Positions 45,416 through 54,066 of a DNA stretch of 64,000 nt are shown here, in pieces (position 1 is the stretch's first letter; each line of letters starts with the position of its first letter). The stretch is from positions 1 to 64,000 of the forward strand of contig NZ_JAPZDS010000018.1 of the NCBI RefSeq assembly GCF_029813115.1, written 5' to 3'. This DNA is from Aureimonas sp. SK2. Its GTDB lineage: Bacteria > Pseudomonadota > Alphaproteobacteria > Rhizobiales > Rhizobiaceae. The position numbers and the translations under genes were made by a program. Below the pieces are notes generated by a model that worked only from the letters and a program-made list of their open reading frames with translations, did not search any database and had not been told where the DNA came from.

Positions 45416-46249
45416 TCAAGCGCCTTCTTCCGCCTGTGCGCAATCGCCCTTCGGAGCCAGCGAGAGGAGCACACGACCGGGCTGGCGCATCTCCTCACCT
45501 TCCCAAGGCCATACGGGCACGGTGCACGGCACGACGAAGAAGCGGGACAGGCGCCGCTCCAATGTGGAGGCGAGAGAATGGAGCGCCAGCGCCCAGGCCT
45601 GATACTCGATCCGCTCGGCCAGGAGGATGGCAGGCGAAGGGTCGAGGTACTGCTTGTGGTAGGCGCCCGGATACGGGCGGCGCGTCTTCGGGTTCCTGCC
45701 GTCGACCTCGCATGGAACCGCTGGAAGCCCCGGCCCGGCCGCTGCGTTGATCATACGAAACCACAGAGGCTTGCCGTTCGCCCCCTTGATCGTCCGACGA
45801 TAGATCGGCCCGTGATCCCGCCATGAAGGCGTCTGGCCAGTAACCGCAAGCCGACGCACGAGAGCGGCGATCCGATCACCTTTCGGCACAGCGATCGCCA
45901 AGCCGTCCCGGTGCGCCTCGGCGTACTCAATCGGCGTCAGCCCCTGGCAGTCGCGCAGACCATCCCACTGCGGATCGACCTCGATCGTCCACTCGGCCAG
46001 CGCCTCCACGGCCTTGTCCACGATCATGGCATCGGCATCCGGGAACACCAGCTCGCTATAATCGCGGCCAGGGCCGGACGTATCCACCCGGCAGCCGAGA
46101 AGAGCGAGCCGTTCCAACGCATCCCATGGCGAAGACGAGGCGATCCGGTACCTGCCGCGCCCTTCTTCGTCAATCCGATCCAGCTTGGGGATTTCGTGCT
46201 GATACGTCCAAGCCAGCAAGTCCCTGATTTCTATGTGTTTCTTGTTCAA
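45416..46249 (-). CDS. Hypothetical phage protein
   Basis: About 277 aa if translation begins at the TTG at 46249 (reads LNKKHIEIRDLLAWTYQHEIPKLDR). The frame stays open to 46522 but the upstream part runs through the 10-bp repeats and looks non-coding. Contains AVEALAEWTIEVDPQWDGL and YPGAYHKQYLDPSPAILLAERIEYQAW. No family recognised. Placed between replication and packaging genes, where DNA-binding or regulatory proteins are common. Confidence 0.65.
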   Translation of the reverse strand: MNKKHIEIRDLLAWTYQHEIPKLDRIDEEGRGRYRIASSSPWDALERLALLGCRVDTSGPGRDYSELVFPDADAMIVDKAVEALAEWTIEVDPQWDGLRDCQGLTPIEYAEAHRDGLAIAVPKGDRIAALVRRLAVTGQTPSWRDHGPIYRRTIKGANGKPLWFRMINAAAGPGLPAVPCEVDGRNPKTRRPYPGAYHKQYLDPSPAILLAERIEYQAWALALHSLASTLERRLSRFFVVPCTVPVWPWEGEEMRQPGRVLLSLAPKGDCAQAEEGA

Positions 46250-46280
46250 GGAAAGCTCTCTTGCGATAGTTGGAGCGATG

Positions 46281-46535
46281 GTTTTCGAGAGTTTGTCGAG
46301 GGTTTGATAAGGCGGGATAGCCGAGTGTTTTCCGTGGGTTGAGCCTTGGTTTCGATGGTTGCGAGGGTTTTCCCGGGGTGATGGCGTAAGAGGCCGGATC
46401 ACGATGGAGATGGACTTTCGCGCGTATACGCGAGGAACCCTCGCGAACCCTCGCAAAGCCCTGGTGCACAAGGCATGGCGATGGTTCGAACACCCATCTT
46501 CGACCGTCGCAAACCCTCGCAAACCGTCGCAACCG
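46281..46535. repeat. Array of 10-bp repeats, consensus AAACC(C/G)TCGC
   Basis: Direct copies of GAACCCTCGC at 46435-46444 and 46445-46454. A tandem set GACCGTCGC / AAACCCTCGC / AAACCGTCGC at 46502-46530. On the minus strand AAACCCTCGC plus AACCATCGAA at 46351-46370, and AAACCCTCGA with two weaker copies at 46281-46305. The period is 10 or 11, so the sites fall on one DNA face. The array is in the non-coding gap directly downstream of the helicase gene. It resembles iterons of a replication origin or a cooperative protein-binding site. Confidence 0.68.
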
Positions 46536-46710
46536 CTAGGCGCACCCTTCCCGATCCCCCACGAGGAGGGTTCGGGCGAGGCATAACGGCAGGGATCGAC
46601 GACGGCGAGGCGTTACGGCGGGCGCGGCAAGGCGTGATGCTCCACAGAGGGCTCCGAAATCGCGTCCAGCCGGGCGCGGCGTGAGAGGGGCGAACCGGCC
46701 ATGGCTGGCG

Positions 46711-48555
46711 TTATTCCTCCTCTTCCGTCACGGCGGGGCCGCCGTAGTTCTCGGGATACTCGTCGGGCGTCTCCGTATGGGCGCCACGGCTCTTGCGACG
46801 GCGCTCCGGCACGTCGACGAGCTTCACCCCGAGATACCGCCGGGTGCGCCCGTCCTCGCGCTCGTGATGCTTGACCATGATGCGGCCGAACAACGTCTGT
46901 TTGATCGGCAGGATCGCGCTATCCTCGGCGAAGGCGACGTAGGCTTCGTACATCTCCGTTGCCGGCACGGAACCGCCGGGATCGGGCGCCACGCAACGCT
47001 CGCGGAACGCGGCCGTCGGGTCCATGGCGGCGCGGTACTTCTTCGTCTGCGCTACGACCTCGTCGGGAATGACGAGGCCTTCCCGCAGGTAGGTCAGCGC
47101 ACCCTCGATCAGCCAGTTCAGGATACCGGAGTGCTCCGGCTCGAACTCGGCCACCACGTCCTCGAAATTGCGCTGCCGGTCCTCGGCAATCGTCACCGGC
47201 CAGTGCACCACCGTCATGCGGCGCCAGATGCCGTTGCTCATGTCCGTGATCTTCGGATAGCCGTTGCCGGACATATGCGCGGTGAAGATCGGGTGGAACT
47301 CGAAATAGCCCTGGAAGAGCGGGCGCACGGCGATCTTCTCGCCGCCGGTCAACTTCTTCACGAGGTCGACGCGCAGCATCTCGCCTTCGGGCAGCTCCTG
47401 GACGCGCAGGAGCCGCGCGTTGTGCAGGCGGGCAAGATCCGGCGAGGCGCTGCCACTCTGGCCGCTCTCGCCGAAGAAGCTCTCGGCCGGCAGGGTCACC
47501 GCGGCGCCGCCGAGAACGCGGCAGATGACCTCCATGATAATGGACTTGCCGTTGGCGCCGGAGCCGTAGTGGAAGAACAGCTTCTGCACGGTGATGCCAA
47601 GAAGGCCGAGCCCGAACCCGACCTGGATCAGGCGCTGCACCTTCTTGTCGGGCAAGAACTCGTCGAGGAAGGCCGTAAGCTTCGGGCACCGCGCGCTCGC
47701 GTCGTAGGCGGTCGGAACGACGGCGGTGATGTAGTCCGCCCGGTCATGGCCGAGCTTCGCGCTGTACCGGGCGAACTTGTGCGGGATCGTGTCCGGCGCG
47801 TCGGCGGGCGCGTCGTCGCGCTCGGCGTCCGGGTTTGGCACTCGCTCCGTGCCACTCGTGAAGGTCAGCGTATGCCCGCGCACGGCGACCTTGTGATGGT
47901 CCGCGTTGAAGGCGTCGGGGCCGCGCACCAGGTGCGGGGCCGCGCACTTCAACATGGCGTCCAGCTTATTCGCGTTCTTCGAGCTGACGGCCCACTTCAT
48001 GCGGCTGGCGGCCCGGCCCTTGAAGCGTTCCATGATCTCGGCGGCGCGCTCGATCCGCGCCTTGTCAGCCTCCGTGCGATCGCCCTCGTCTTTCGCCAGG
48101 GCGTCCTTCGCCATGTCGATCACCATGGCCTCGCCGTTCGTCAGGCGCAGGCATTCCGCCTCCAGGCCGATGCGCTCGCCCAGGAGCTGCGCGAGGCCGA
48201 GCGCGGCCTGTGAGCCGTTGGCGATGTCCCAATGCGTCCCGGTCCACACGCCATAGGCCGCCTTGGTGCCGCCCTCCTGGCGAAGCACGACGAGGTCTGC
48301 CCCGAAATGCGCGATCAGGCGGCGGCCGTTGTCCGTGTCCGAATGATCGCAACCCGCGCACCAAAGAACGATCCAGTCTTCCGGGTCCTCCGTCTGCTTG
48401 GCGCGGGGGATGTCGAAGCCGCTGGCAACGGGAAGATCCTCGCCCTCTTCGACGATCTCGTCGCGATCGGCGGTCGGGCCGGCTCCGTTCTGCGCGCGGG
48501 CAGCGGCGACCAGCTCGCGGATCAGCGCGAGATTCGGATCGTCTTTCTTGGCCAT
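46711..48555 (-). CDS. D5-like SF3 helicase / phage primase C-terminal ATPase
   Basis: 614 aa. The N-terminal region is like the D5_N domain (GVWTGTHWDIANGSQAALGLAQLL; VHLVRGPDAFNADHHKVAVRG-like LVRGPDAFNADHH). SF3 helicase motifs: Walker A GSGANGKS near residue 330, B (RLLRVQELPEGEMLRVDLVKKLTGG) and C (FTAHMSGNGYPKITDMSNGIWRRM). A C-terminal winged segment and acidic tail follow. It unwinds the origin as a hexamer and works with the primase encoded next to it (1-base gap). Confidence 0.92.
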   Translation of the reverse strand: MAKKDDPNLALIRELVAAARAQNGAGPTADRDEIVEEGEDLPVASGFDIPRAKQTEDPEDWIVLWCAGCDHSDTDNGRRLIAHFGADLVVLRQEGGTKAAYGVWTGTHWDIANGSQAALGLAQLLGERIGLEAECLRLTNGEAMVIDMAKDALAKDEGDRTEADKARIERAAEIMERFKGRAASRMKWAVSSKNANKLDAMLKCAAPHLVRGPDAFNADHHKVAVRGHTLTFTSGTERVPNPDAERDDAPADAPDTIPHKFARYSAKLGHDRADYITAVVPTAYDASARCPKLTAFLDEFLPDKKVQRLIQVGFGLGLLGITVQKLFFHYGSGANGKSIIMEVICRVLGGAAVTLPAESFFGESGQSGSASPDLARLHNARLLRVQELPEGEMLRVDLVKKLTGGEKIAVRPLFQGYFEFHPIFTAHMSGNGYPKITDMSNGIWRRMTVVHWPVTIAEDRQRNFEDVVAEFEPEHSGILNWLIEGALTYLREGLVIPDEVVAQTKKYRAAMDPTAAFRERCVAPDPGGSVPATEMYEAYVAFAEDSAILPIKQTLFGRIMVKHHEREDGRTRRYLGVKLVDVPERRRKSRGAHTETPDEYPENYGGPAVTEEEE

Positions 48556-48556
48556 G

Positions 48557-49831
48557 TCAGTGTCCGTATGCGTGAGAGGCGAGGATGTCGGCGAAGTCGA
48601 AGCCGCGAGGCGGCCAAGCGATCGTCACGTTCACGCCGTCGGCCCCGAGCCGCGCCTTTGCGCGCGCCATGTCCGAAGCGGTGGCGTAGACCTCGCTGTC
48701 CCCGTCCGCGACGAGGAGAATTTCCGTGATGCCCGGCGGAACCTGCATGGCGTCGCTCGGGCTTTGATCTGCCTTCGGGATCCACCCCTTCACCCACACG
48801 GGACGAAGCACCCCGTTCTTGTCGGGCTTCTTTATCTCCGGGTGCGCGAAGCGCCCGGAGAGGTCGGCGGGACCGGCGAGGTTCCCGAGGTCGCCGGCCG
48901 CCGCATAGATCGTGTCGGCGCGCGGTCCCTCCGCCATGGCGATGGCCAGCGTGTTCTCGATCCCCTCGCCCGAGACGAAGCGGTGACGGTGCGGATCGGG
49001 GAGTATCTGCCCGTCCAACTCCAGGAAGCCAACGAGCGGGATCAGGCCGCCCTTCTTCGAGCCGCGCATCTTCTTCGACGGCAGCGGGTCGCCTCGCGGC
49101 TTCTCCGGGTCGGGGATCAGCGGCCGGAACTTCGGCCGCCGCTTGAGGTCGATCCACGTCAGATGGCAGCCGAGGACGGCTCCGGAGGGATCGACGAAGG
49201 GAGCCACCATCGCGGGACCCACCAGCAGCTCTACCGGATGCTTGCGTTCGTCCTGACCATGCCAATAGGTCTCGATCGGCGCCGTGCGCAGAAACGGCGT
49301 CACGGGCAGTTCGCGGGCGTAGCAGTCGAGCCGCCGCGCCAGATAGGTAAGGTGAAGACCCTCAGGCTGCGCATGGAGCCACTTGCCCCGCGCCTTGGTC
49401 TGTTCGGCCAGGCGGAAATCGTGGGCTGCGCGCTCGTCTGCCTCCGCCTTCGCGGCGGTCTCGCGCTGCCGCGCCGCGATCCGCTCGGCGTGCTGACGAA
49501 CCTCGGCCTCGTCGACCTCCTGGCCGTCCGGCACGGCGCGGCCGAGCACGGCCGCGCAGGCCTGGAGAAAGTCCCGCCGCTGATCGAGGCCGAGCACATG
49601 CGCGGCGAGGCCGATCGCGTCTCGCCCTTCGGCAGCGCCACGACACAGCCATCCCTTGTCAGGTCGTACCTGAAGCCGGTCGCGCCCGCCGCAGAATGGG
49701 CACGGGCCGACATGCTCGCCCGTGGTCGACGCAAACCGCAGGCCGCTGAGCGGCAGCATGGGCATGGCCTCGGCGATCGAAACGCCCCGCGCCTCTTCCA
49801 CGAACAGGTCAAGCGCCTGGCGCCCGCTCAA
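48557..49831 (-). CDS. Toprim primase with CHC2-type zinc finger
   Basis: 424 aa from a TTG at 49831, which overlaps the stop of the upstream gene as TTGA; no ATG sits before the conserved N-terminus (SGRQALDLFVEEARGVSIAE). Zinc finger: CPFCGGRDRLQVRPDKGWLCRG. The toprim-like domain has VSGEGIENTLAIAMAEG (Glu) and LLVADGDSE (Asp-x-Asp), and AWPPRGFDFADIL at the end. It lays down primers for phage replication. Confidence 0.88.
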   Translation of the reverse strand: MSGRQALDLFVEEARGVSIAEAMPMLPLSGLRFASTTGEHVGPCPFCGGRDRLQVRPDKGWLCRGAAEGRDAIGLAAHVLGLDQRRDFLQACAAVLGRAVPDGQEVDEAEVRQHAERIAARQRETAAKAEADERAAHDFRLAEQTKARGKWLHAQPEGLHLTYLARRLDCYARELPVTPFLRTAPIETYWHGQDERKHPVELLVGPAMVAPFVDPSGAVLGCHLTWIDLKRRPKFRPLIPDPEKPRGDPLPSKKMRGSKKGGLIPLVGFLELDGQILPDPHRHRFVSGEGIENTLAIAMAEGPRADTIYAAAGDLGNLAGPADLSGRFAHPEIKKPDKNGVLRPVWVKGWIPKADQSPSDAMQVPPGITEILLVADGDSEVYATASDMARAKARLGADGVNVTIAWPPRGFDFADILASHAYGH

Positions 49832-50229
49832 GACAGTGCACCCACGATCAGGTCGCGCGGTACGAGCACGGCGGGCGAGTATACCGCGCCAAAGCTCATG
49901 CGCTCGCCACGGCACGCGCCGGGCAGATGCATCAAGGCTCCCGCCCACCCCGCGAACCAATCGCTTTCATCGAAGATCCGGGCAAGGTCGGAATGAGCGG
50001 CGGCGATCGCCACGAAGCGCGAGGCCGGCGCAGGACGCACGATGATCCCCATGGCGCGCAACGGCCGCTGGAGCGGATTGCCAAACCCGGCCGACACGAT
50101 CGCCTCGCCGACGCATCCTGCACCGCCGATGACGGGCGCAGTCAACAGCCAGGCGAGGCAGCCGATGCCGTCTTGATCCGCCAGCTCGAACCGATCGGCA
50201 TTCGACCCCGAAGTCATGCACATGACCAT
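49828..50229 (-). CDS. Hypothetical protein of the replication operon
   Basis: 133 aa. Contains LACLAWLLTAPVIGGAG-like GCLAWLLTAPVIGGAGCVGEAIV and FDESDWFAGWAGALMHLPGACRGE. Coupled to its neighbours by 4-base and 1-base overlaps. Proteins of this type recur before primases in rhizobial prophages; no function known. Confidence 0.65.
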   Translation of the reverse strand: MVMCMTSGSNADRFELADQDGIGCLAWLLTAPVIGGAGCVGEAIVSAGFGNPLQRPLRAMGIIVRPAPASRFVAIAAAHSDLARIFDESDWFAGWAGALMHLPGACRGERMSFGAVYSPAVLVPRDLIVGALS

Positions 50230-50567
50230 TATTGGCCCTTCCCCGTCATGTACCTGGCTGCTTTCAGGTGCGGGCGCTCTTCCAACACCACGTCCATGCG
50301 GCGCCAGGACCGCCGCCCTGCGCGACGTTCGCGGTCCTCACGGCGGAAGTCCGAGGCAAGCCGGTTGATCGCCTGGAAGACGCCGCGCGCCTTTGCAGGG
50401 TCACGCTCGAAGCGATGCGCCATGTAGAGGTCGTACAGCTCGGCGCCGCGATCCCGGCGGCGGTTGTTCCAGGCCATGCGGCAGGGCGAGGCGCAGAACT
50501 CACGTTCCCGCGCGCCCGGCACCAGGTCCGTTCCGCACTCGAGGCAAGCGTTTAAACGGATCGTCAC
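50229..50567 (-). CDS. Zinc-finger protein of the replication operon
   Basis: 112 aa from a GTG at 50567 (GTGA overlap with the upstream stop). Four-Cys cluster: CLECGTDLVPGAREREFCASPC, then a basic helical domain (ARGVFQAINRLASDFRREDRERRAGRRSW). Probably binds DNA. The cysteine arrangement (CxxC, then CxxxC) is intact. Confidence 0.68.
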   Translation of the reverse strand: MTIRLNACLECGTDLVPGAREREFCASPCRMAWNNRRRDRGAELYDLYMAHRFERDPAKARGVFQAINRLASDFRREDRERRAGRRSWRRMDVVLEERPHLKAARYMTGKGQ

Positions 50568-50854
50568 AGGAGCGCCCTCGCTCCGTTCGCCCACCGTTCG
50601 GCTACCTTGGCGCGCTCCGCCTTCAAATGCTCGCTGACGCGCCCCACAGTGAGAGACTGCGCGCCGGGGATGGTTTCCAGGAAGATGTAGCCGCGAGCGC
50701 CGTCCCACTCGGCTGAGACGATGTCGACGCCCGAGACGCCCTTCTTCGCCCAGGCGTGGTTTACGGCCTCGACGATCGAGCGCATGAACTCGTTCGCATC
50801 ACCCTTCGGATCGCGCATGCCATCGGCGGTCAGGACGCGAAGCGCGGGGCTCAC
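50564..50854 (-). CDS. Hypothetical phage protein
   Basis: 96 aa. FMRSIVEAVNHAWAKKGVSGVDIVSAEWDGARGYIFLETI forms a short alpha/beta unit. In the leftward early operon, with overlaps on both sides. Unknown role. Confidence 0.6.
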   Translation of the reverse strand: MSPALRVLTADGMRDPKGDANEFMRSIVEAVNHAWAKKGVSGVDIVSAEWDGARGYIFLETIPGAQSLTVGRVSEHLKAERAKVAERWANGARALL

Positions 50855-51306
50855 GATCCTTCCTCCACGACTTCGAGAAGCTCGGCGACGAGCGCGCTCA
50901 GGTCTCGCAGCTCTCGCGAGATCACCGCCCGATCGGCGGCCGAGAAAGATCCGTCAGCCGAGCGCCGAGCATGCGCGTGGACGATCGCCAGCTTGCTCTC
51001 CGAGCCTTCCTTGGCGAGCCGCGCGACGTCCTCGATCGACAGGTTGCGCCGCACGGGTGCGCGATCGGCCTTGTGCCGCGCCACCAGCCAGGCCGAGACG
51101 ATCGGTTGCTGCGCGCGCTTCTCCAGCACCATGAGATCATCGACCGCGAGGAAGCGGTCGGGGAAGGAGATCGACGCGGCCGCGCTGACGGTGGACGGCG
51201 AGCGGTGGCCGCAAAGGATCTGCGCGGCCGTGGTGCCGCCCACGGCGTCGATCAGCGCGTGGGTCGTGGACTTCAGCGCCTTCAGGTCAGGGGGCAGGTC
51301 GGTCAT
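50851..51306 (-). CDS. CII-like phage regulatory protein
   Basis: 151 aa from the ATG at 51306. The N-terminal half follows the phage CII-type HTH layout: THALIDAVGGTTAAQILCGHRSPSTVSAAASISFPDRFLAVDDLMVLEKRAQQPIV. It overlaps the Cro-like gene stop and is second in the leftward early operon, as CII is in lambdoid phages. Assignment to CII is by order and pattern. Confidence 0.68.
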   Translation of the reverse strand: MTDLPPDLKALKSTTHALIDAVGGTTAAQILCGHRSPSTVSAAASISFPDRFLAVDDLMVLEKRAQQPIVSAWLVARHKADRAPVRRNLSIEDVARLAKEGSESKLAIVHAHARRSADGSFSAADRAVISRELRDLSALVAELLEVVEEGS

Positions 51307-51623
51307 CGCGCTGCCGCCTGGGAAAAGGTGACGGACGATTTCGCGGGACACGATGCTGCGGCAGCGTCATTGCTGCACGGACGTTCTGCCAAGCCCGGCC
51401 GAGAACGAAGGAATTCCAAGCGAGATTTATGCATGCCAACGGCGTTCACGGCTCCGCCAGTCAGCCCTTCGATCTTCTCAACGACATCAGCGTCGGGACG
51501 GCTTCGGCCTGTCTCCCAACGCCATATGGTCCCAGCTCCGGCACGAGGATCGAGGCCCAGCTCCTCGGCGACGCGCTGGGTGCTCCAGCCCTGCCGCTCC
51601 CGCCACTCTTTTAATGTCGTCAT
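51303..51623 (-). CDS. Cro-like helix-turn-helix repressor
   Basis: 106 aa from the ATG at 51623. LKEWRERQGWSTQRVAEELGLDPRAGAGTIWRWETGRSRPDADVVEKIEGLTGG is a HTH domain, followed by a Ser/Ala-rich tail. First gene of the leftward early operon, divergent from the S24 repressor across the operators. Confidence 0.8.
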   Translation of the reverse strand: MTTLKEWRERQGWSTQRVAEELGLDPRAGAGTIWRWETGRSRPDADVVEKIEGLTGGAVNAVGMHKSRLEFLRSRPGLAERPCSNDAAAASCPAKSSVTFSQAAAR

Positions 51624-51649
51624 GCTGGGGCTCCTTCAGTGAGCCCGAA

Positions 51650-51715
51650 TATCGCAAATTATGCGATACCGTCAAGCGCGACATCGGATTTTATGCGATA
51701 CGCATTTTCTGCGAT
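51650..51715. promoter_or_regulatory. Repressor operators between Cro-like and CI-like genes
   Basis: TATCGCA-AATTA-TGCGATA at 51650-51668 is a near-perfect 19-bp palindrome. Two weaker copies follow: ATCGGATTTTATGCGAT (51683-51699) and TACGCATTTTCTGCGAT (51699-51715 region). The same consensus recurs at 52513-52531. Three spaced sites recall lambda OR. Confidence 0.78.
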
Positions 51716-51734
51716 GGCTGGTAGCGGTGGCGGC

Positions 51735-52346
51735 ATGAGCAATCGCGTTAAGCAGCTTCGAGAGTCCCGTGGGTGGACGCAATCCGACCTTGGTGAACGG
51801 ATTGGAGTTGGCTGGCAGACCGTAAGTCGCATAGAGAACGCCAGAACACGCATCATGCCCAAGCATGAGAAGAGTCTCGCCGTGGCACTAGAGGTGCCTG
51901 TTACGAGCCTTTATGCTGAACCTGATTCTGGACAAATCGCGGAAGACGAGCGCGATACAGTGGAGGTGCCTTTGCTCGCGAGGATCAGCGCAAGCAGCTT
52001 TAGGCAACAAGACGGCGTCAAGGTTGCAGACATTGAGCGCCACGTCAAAGTTTCGCATCTGCCTAAGGGCGATTGGTTTGCGCTCACTGTCGAGGGAGAT
52101 TCGATGAATCGGATCGCCCCTGATGGATCGATTATCATTGTCAACCGCGCAGATGATCACTTGGTTGATGGCGGGTATTATGTGTTCTCGCTTAATGACG
52201 GCGCTGCGACATTTAAGAAGTTCAAGCGTGAACCGTCGCCGATGCTTGTTCCATTTTCATGGAGCCCAGACCACTATTCAATCCCAATTGGAGATCAAGA
52301 CCTCTATGTGTTTGGACGCGTAAAGCGGATTATCACCGATCTCTAG
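51735..52346 (+). CDS. CI/LexA-type prophage repressor with S24 peptidase domain
   Basis: 203 aa from the ATG at 51735. The HTH domain is VKQLRESRGWTQSDLGERIG and VGWQTVSRIENARTRI. The C-terminal S24 domain has Ser123 in LTVEGDSMNRI and a Lys dyad partner at 161 or 162 in GAATFKKFKR. A RecA-stimulated self-cleavage, and so SOS induction, is predicted. The gene is AT-richer than its neighbours. Confidence 0.88.
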   Translation: MSNRVKQLRESRGWTQSDLGERIGVGWQTVSRIENARTRIMPKHEKSLAVALEVPVTSLYAEPDSGQIAEDERDTVEVPLLARISASSFRQQDGVKVADIERHVKVSHLPKGDWFALTVEGDSMNRIAPDGSIIIVNRADDHLVDGGYYVFSLNDGAATFKKFKREPSPMLVPFSWSPDHYSIPIGDQDLYVFGRVKRIITDL

Positions 52347-52563
52347 AGGGTAAGAGCACATCAGGCTGACCAGTGGGCAAGCCCAGCCGGCAGGAGTGAA
52401 AGCTCATACGCCGCCCATCTTGGGTTTTCCACAGTCACCACCGTAGGCAGCTTTCAGATTCCAACCGGCTCACTGCATCAATATCGCATTTTTTAAGATA
52501 CACACTTGCTAGCATCGCAGATTATGCGATATTTGCTCCCATCCCTTCGGATAGGAGCCTGCC
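52347..52563. promoter_or_regulatory. Second operator region before the rightward early operon
   Basis: 217 bases after the repressor. ATCGCA-GATTA-TGCGAT (52514-52530) is the same palindrome as at 51650, and TATCGCATTTTTTAAGATA (52482-52500) is a half-conserved copy. They precede the GTG of the first gene of the operon that ends in the integrase, so the repressor should control that promoter too (an OL equivalent). Confidence 0.72.
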
Positions 52564-52836
52564 GTGCTTTCCCCGCCTCCTCCCACAACCGCCACCATCA
52601 CCCCAACCATGCGCGCCGCCGCGCGCCGCATCGGCCAGAACAAGTACCATCGCGGCCGCAAGACCTGGGAAACCCCCAGTGCCCAGGACGTCGCCAAAGA
52701 CACGGTGACGAAGCTGGTCCTGGCGAACCTCGCCAAGGTCACCCACGGCAATGGCCGTGACCGCGTCCGCCTGACGGACCTCGGCCGCGAGATCGCGGGC
52801 CTGTCGAAGCCCGCTGGCGAGGAGCTCGTCCAGTGA
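52564..52836 (+). CDS. Small basic phage protein, hypothetical
   Basis: 90 aa from a GTG at 52564 with AGGAG in front; an ATG at 52609 is an alternative. A Pro/Thr-rich start, then RRIGQNKYHRGRKTWETPSAQDVAKDTVTKLVLANLAKV, possibly a winged helix. First gene under the second operator. Confidence 0.6.
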   Translation: MLSPPPPTTATITPTMRAAARRIGQNKYHRGRKTWETPSAQDVAKDTVTKLVLANLAKVTHGNGRDRVRLTDLGREIAGLSKPAGEELVQ

Positions 52837-53033
52837 AGCGCGCGACCCTCTCCGACGAGTTGGCCGAGCTGCGCCGCATCGCCCGGCACTACCGCCCCCT
52901 ATCGCGCCTCCTGCGCGGCACGGTCGAATTCCTGGCGCTCATGATCTTCATGGGCGGCCTCGGTGCCTTCGCCCTCGGCGCCGCCGATCCCTCGCCTGCC
53001 GCAGCGCCCGTCATGCTGGTGGAAGCACGCTGA
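52833..53033 (+). CDS. Small membrane protein
   Basis: 66 aa, GTG start overlapping the previous stop (GTGA). A helical N-terminus, then one membrane segment (FLALMIFMGGLGAFALGAA). Function unknown. Confidence 0.6.
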   Translation: MKRATLSDELAELRRIARHYRPLSRLLRGTVEFLALMIFMGGLGAFALGAADPSPAAAPVMLVEAR

Positions 53034-53896
53034 TGGCCGAGCTGCGCACCATCACCGCCGACCTCGTGAAGGCCGTGCCGGCGCCCGCGCTCGGCGCTGC
53101 GCCGATGCTCCAGTGGATCGACATCGCACACCTGCGCGCCGATCCTCGCTACCAGCGCGATCTGCGCCCGGACAACGTCCGTGCGATCCAGCGTATTGCC
53201 GAGAGCTTCGACTGGTCGAAGTTCTCGGCCGTCCATGTGGCCCCGATCGAGGGCGGCCTGTTCGCCATCATCGACGGCCAGCACCGCACCCACGCCGCGC
53301 TCGCCTGCGGTCTGGAGAAGGTGCCGTGCCTCGTTACGCACATGACGTTGAAGCAGCAGGCCTCAGCCTTCGCGGCGATCAACGGCTTGGCAACGCGTGT
53401 CACGCCCGTGCAGATCTTCCGCGCCGCGCTGGCGGCGGAGGAGGCTTGGGCGCTGAAGCTGCTCGAGGTCTGCGAGAAGGCGGACTGCAAGGCGGTGACC
53501 TACAACACGTCGAGCGTCAACAAGCGGCCGGGCGATGTCTTCTGCATCACCTACCTGCGCACTTTGATCGAGCGGCGCGGCACCGAGACGACGACCCTCG
53601 CCCTGACCATCCTGCGCAAGACGGAGGGCGTCGGGGACAAGGTCGAGTTCTACGCCTACGCCCTGTTCCGACCGATCCTCGAAGCCCTCGCATCGCGGCC
53701 GCACGCCCTCAAGAACCCGCAGGCCGCAATCGATCTCCTCGAGCTATTCAACTTCGACAAGTTCGAGCGAGACGTGAGCGCGCAGATCCTCGACGCCCGC
53801 CGCAAGGGCGAGAAGGCAATCGGCCGCGTCGAGCTGATGGAAGCCGTGATCGGCACCGCGCTCGATCGCGGCTTGAACATGACGGGAGCGCGCTGA
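53033..53896 (+). CDS. ParB/sulfiredoxin-like domain protein
   Basis: 287 aa. The N-terminal domain has the ParB-like pattern: IDIAHLRADPRYQRDL, VRAIQRIAESFDWSKFSAVHVAP, FAIIDGQHRTHAALACGLEKVPCLV. The GQHR box corresponds to the nucleotide-binding loop of ParB-fold proteins. The C-terminal part is helical and not a standard ParB HTH. It is two genes upstream of the beta clamp in an overlapping operon. A DNA-binding or CTP/ATP-using role in replication or regulation is possible. Confidence 0.8.
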   Translation: MAELRTITADLVKAVPAPALGAAPMLQWIDIAHLRADPRYQRDLRPDNVRAIQRIAESFDWSKFSAVHVAPIEGGLFAIIDGQHRTHAALACGLEKVPCLVTHMTLKQQASAFAAINGLATRVTPVQIFRAALAAEEAWALKLLEVCEKADCKAVTYNTSSVNKRPGDVFCITYLRTLIERRGTETTTLALTILRKTEGVGDKVEFYAYALFRPILEALASRPHALKNPQAAIDLLELFNFDKFERDVSAQILDARRKGEKAIGRVELMEAVIGTALDRGLNMTGAR

Positions 53897-54066
53897 TGGC
53901 CTCGCGTCATGACATCGACCACTTGGCCGAGCTGATCGCCGAGAGCAAGCGCGACGCGGCGCTACGGCTCCTGAAGGACATGCACCCCGACAAGGCACCC
54001 TGGCCGCTTCACGTCCCGCGCCGCGTCGCTGACCGCCGTGCCGAACCTGCAGGGAGGGCGACATGA
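53896..54066 (+). CDS. Small hypothetical protein
   Basis: 56 aa (MASRHDIDHLAELIAESKRD and onward), joined by TGATG to the gene before and by ATGA to the clamp gene after. Helical; unknown. Confidence 0.6.
   Translation: MASRHDIDHLAELIAESKRDAALRLLKDMHPDKAPWPLHVPRRVADRRAEPAGRAT

Noticed and set aside
46250-46522. N-terminal extension of the 45416-46249 protein
   Set aside because: The added residues come from the 10-bp repeat array and a low-complexity, basic stretch; a TTG start just before the conserved-looking NKKHIEIRDLL is more plausible.
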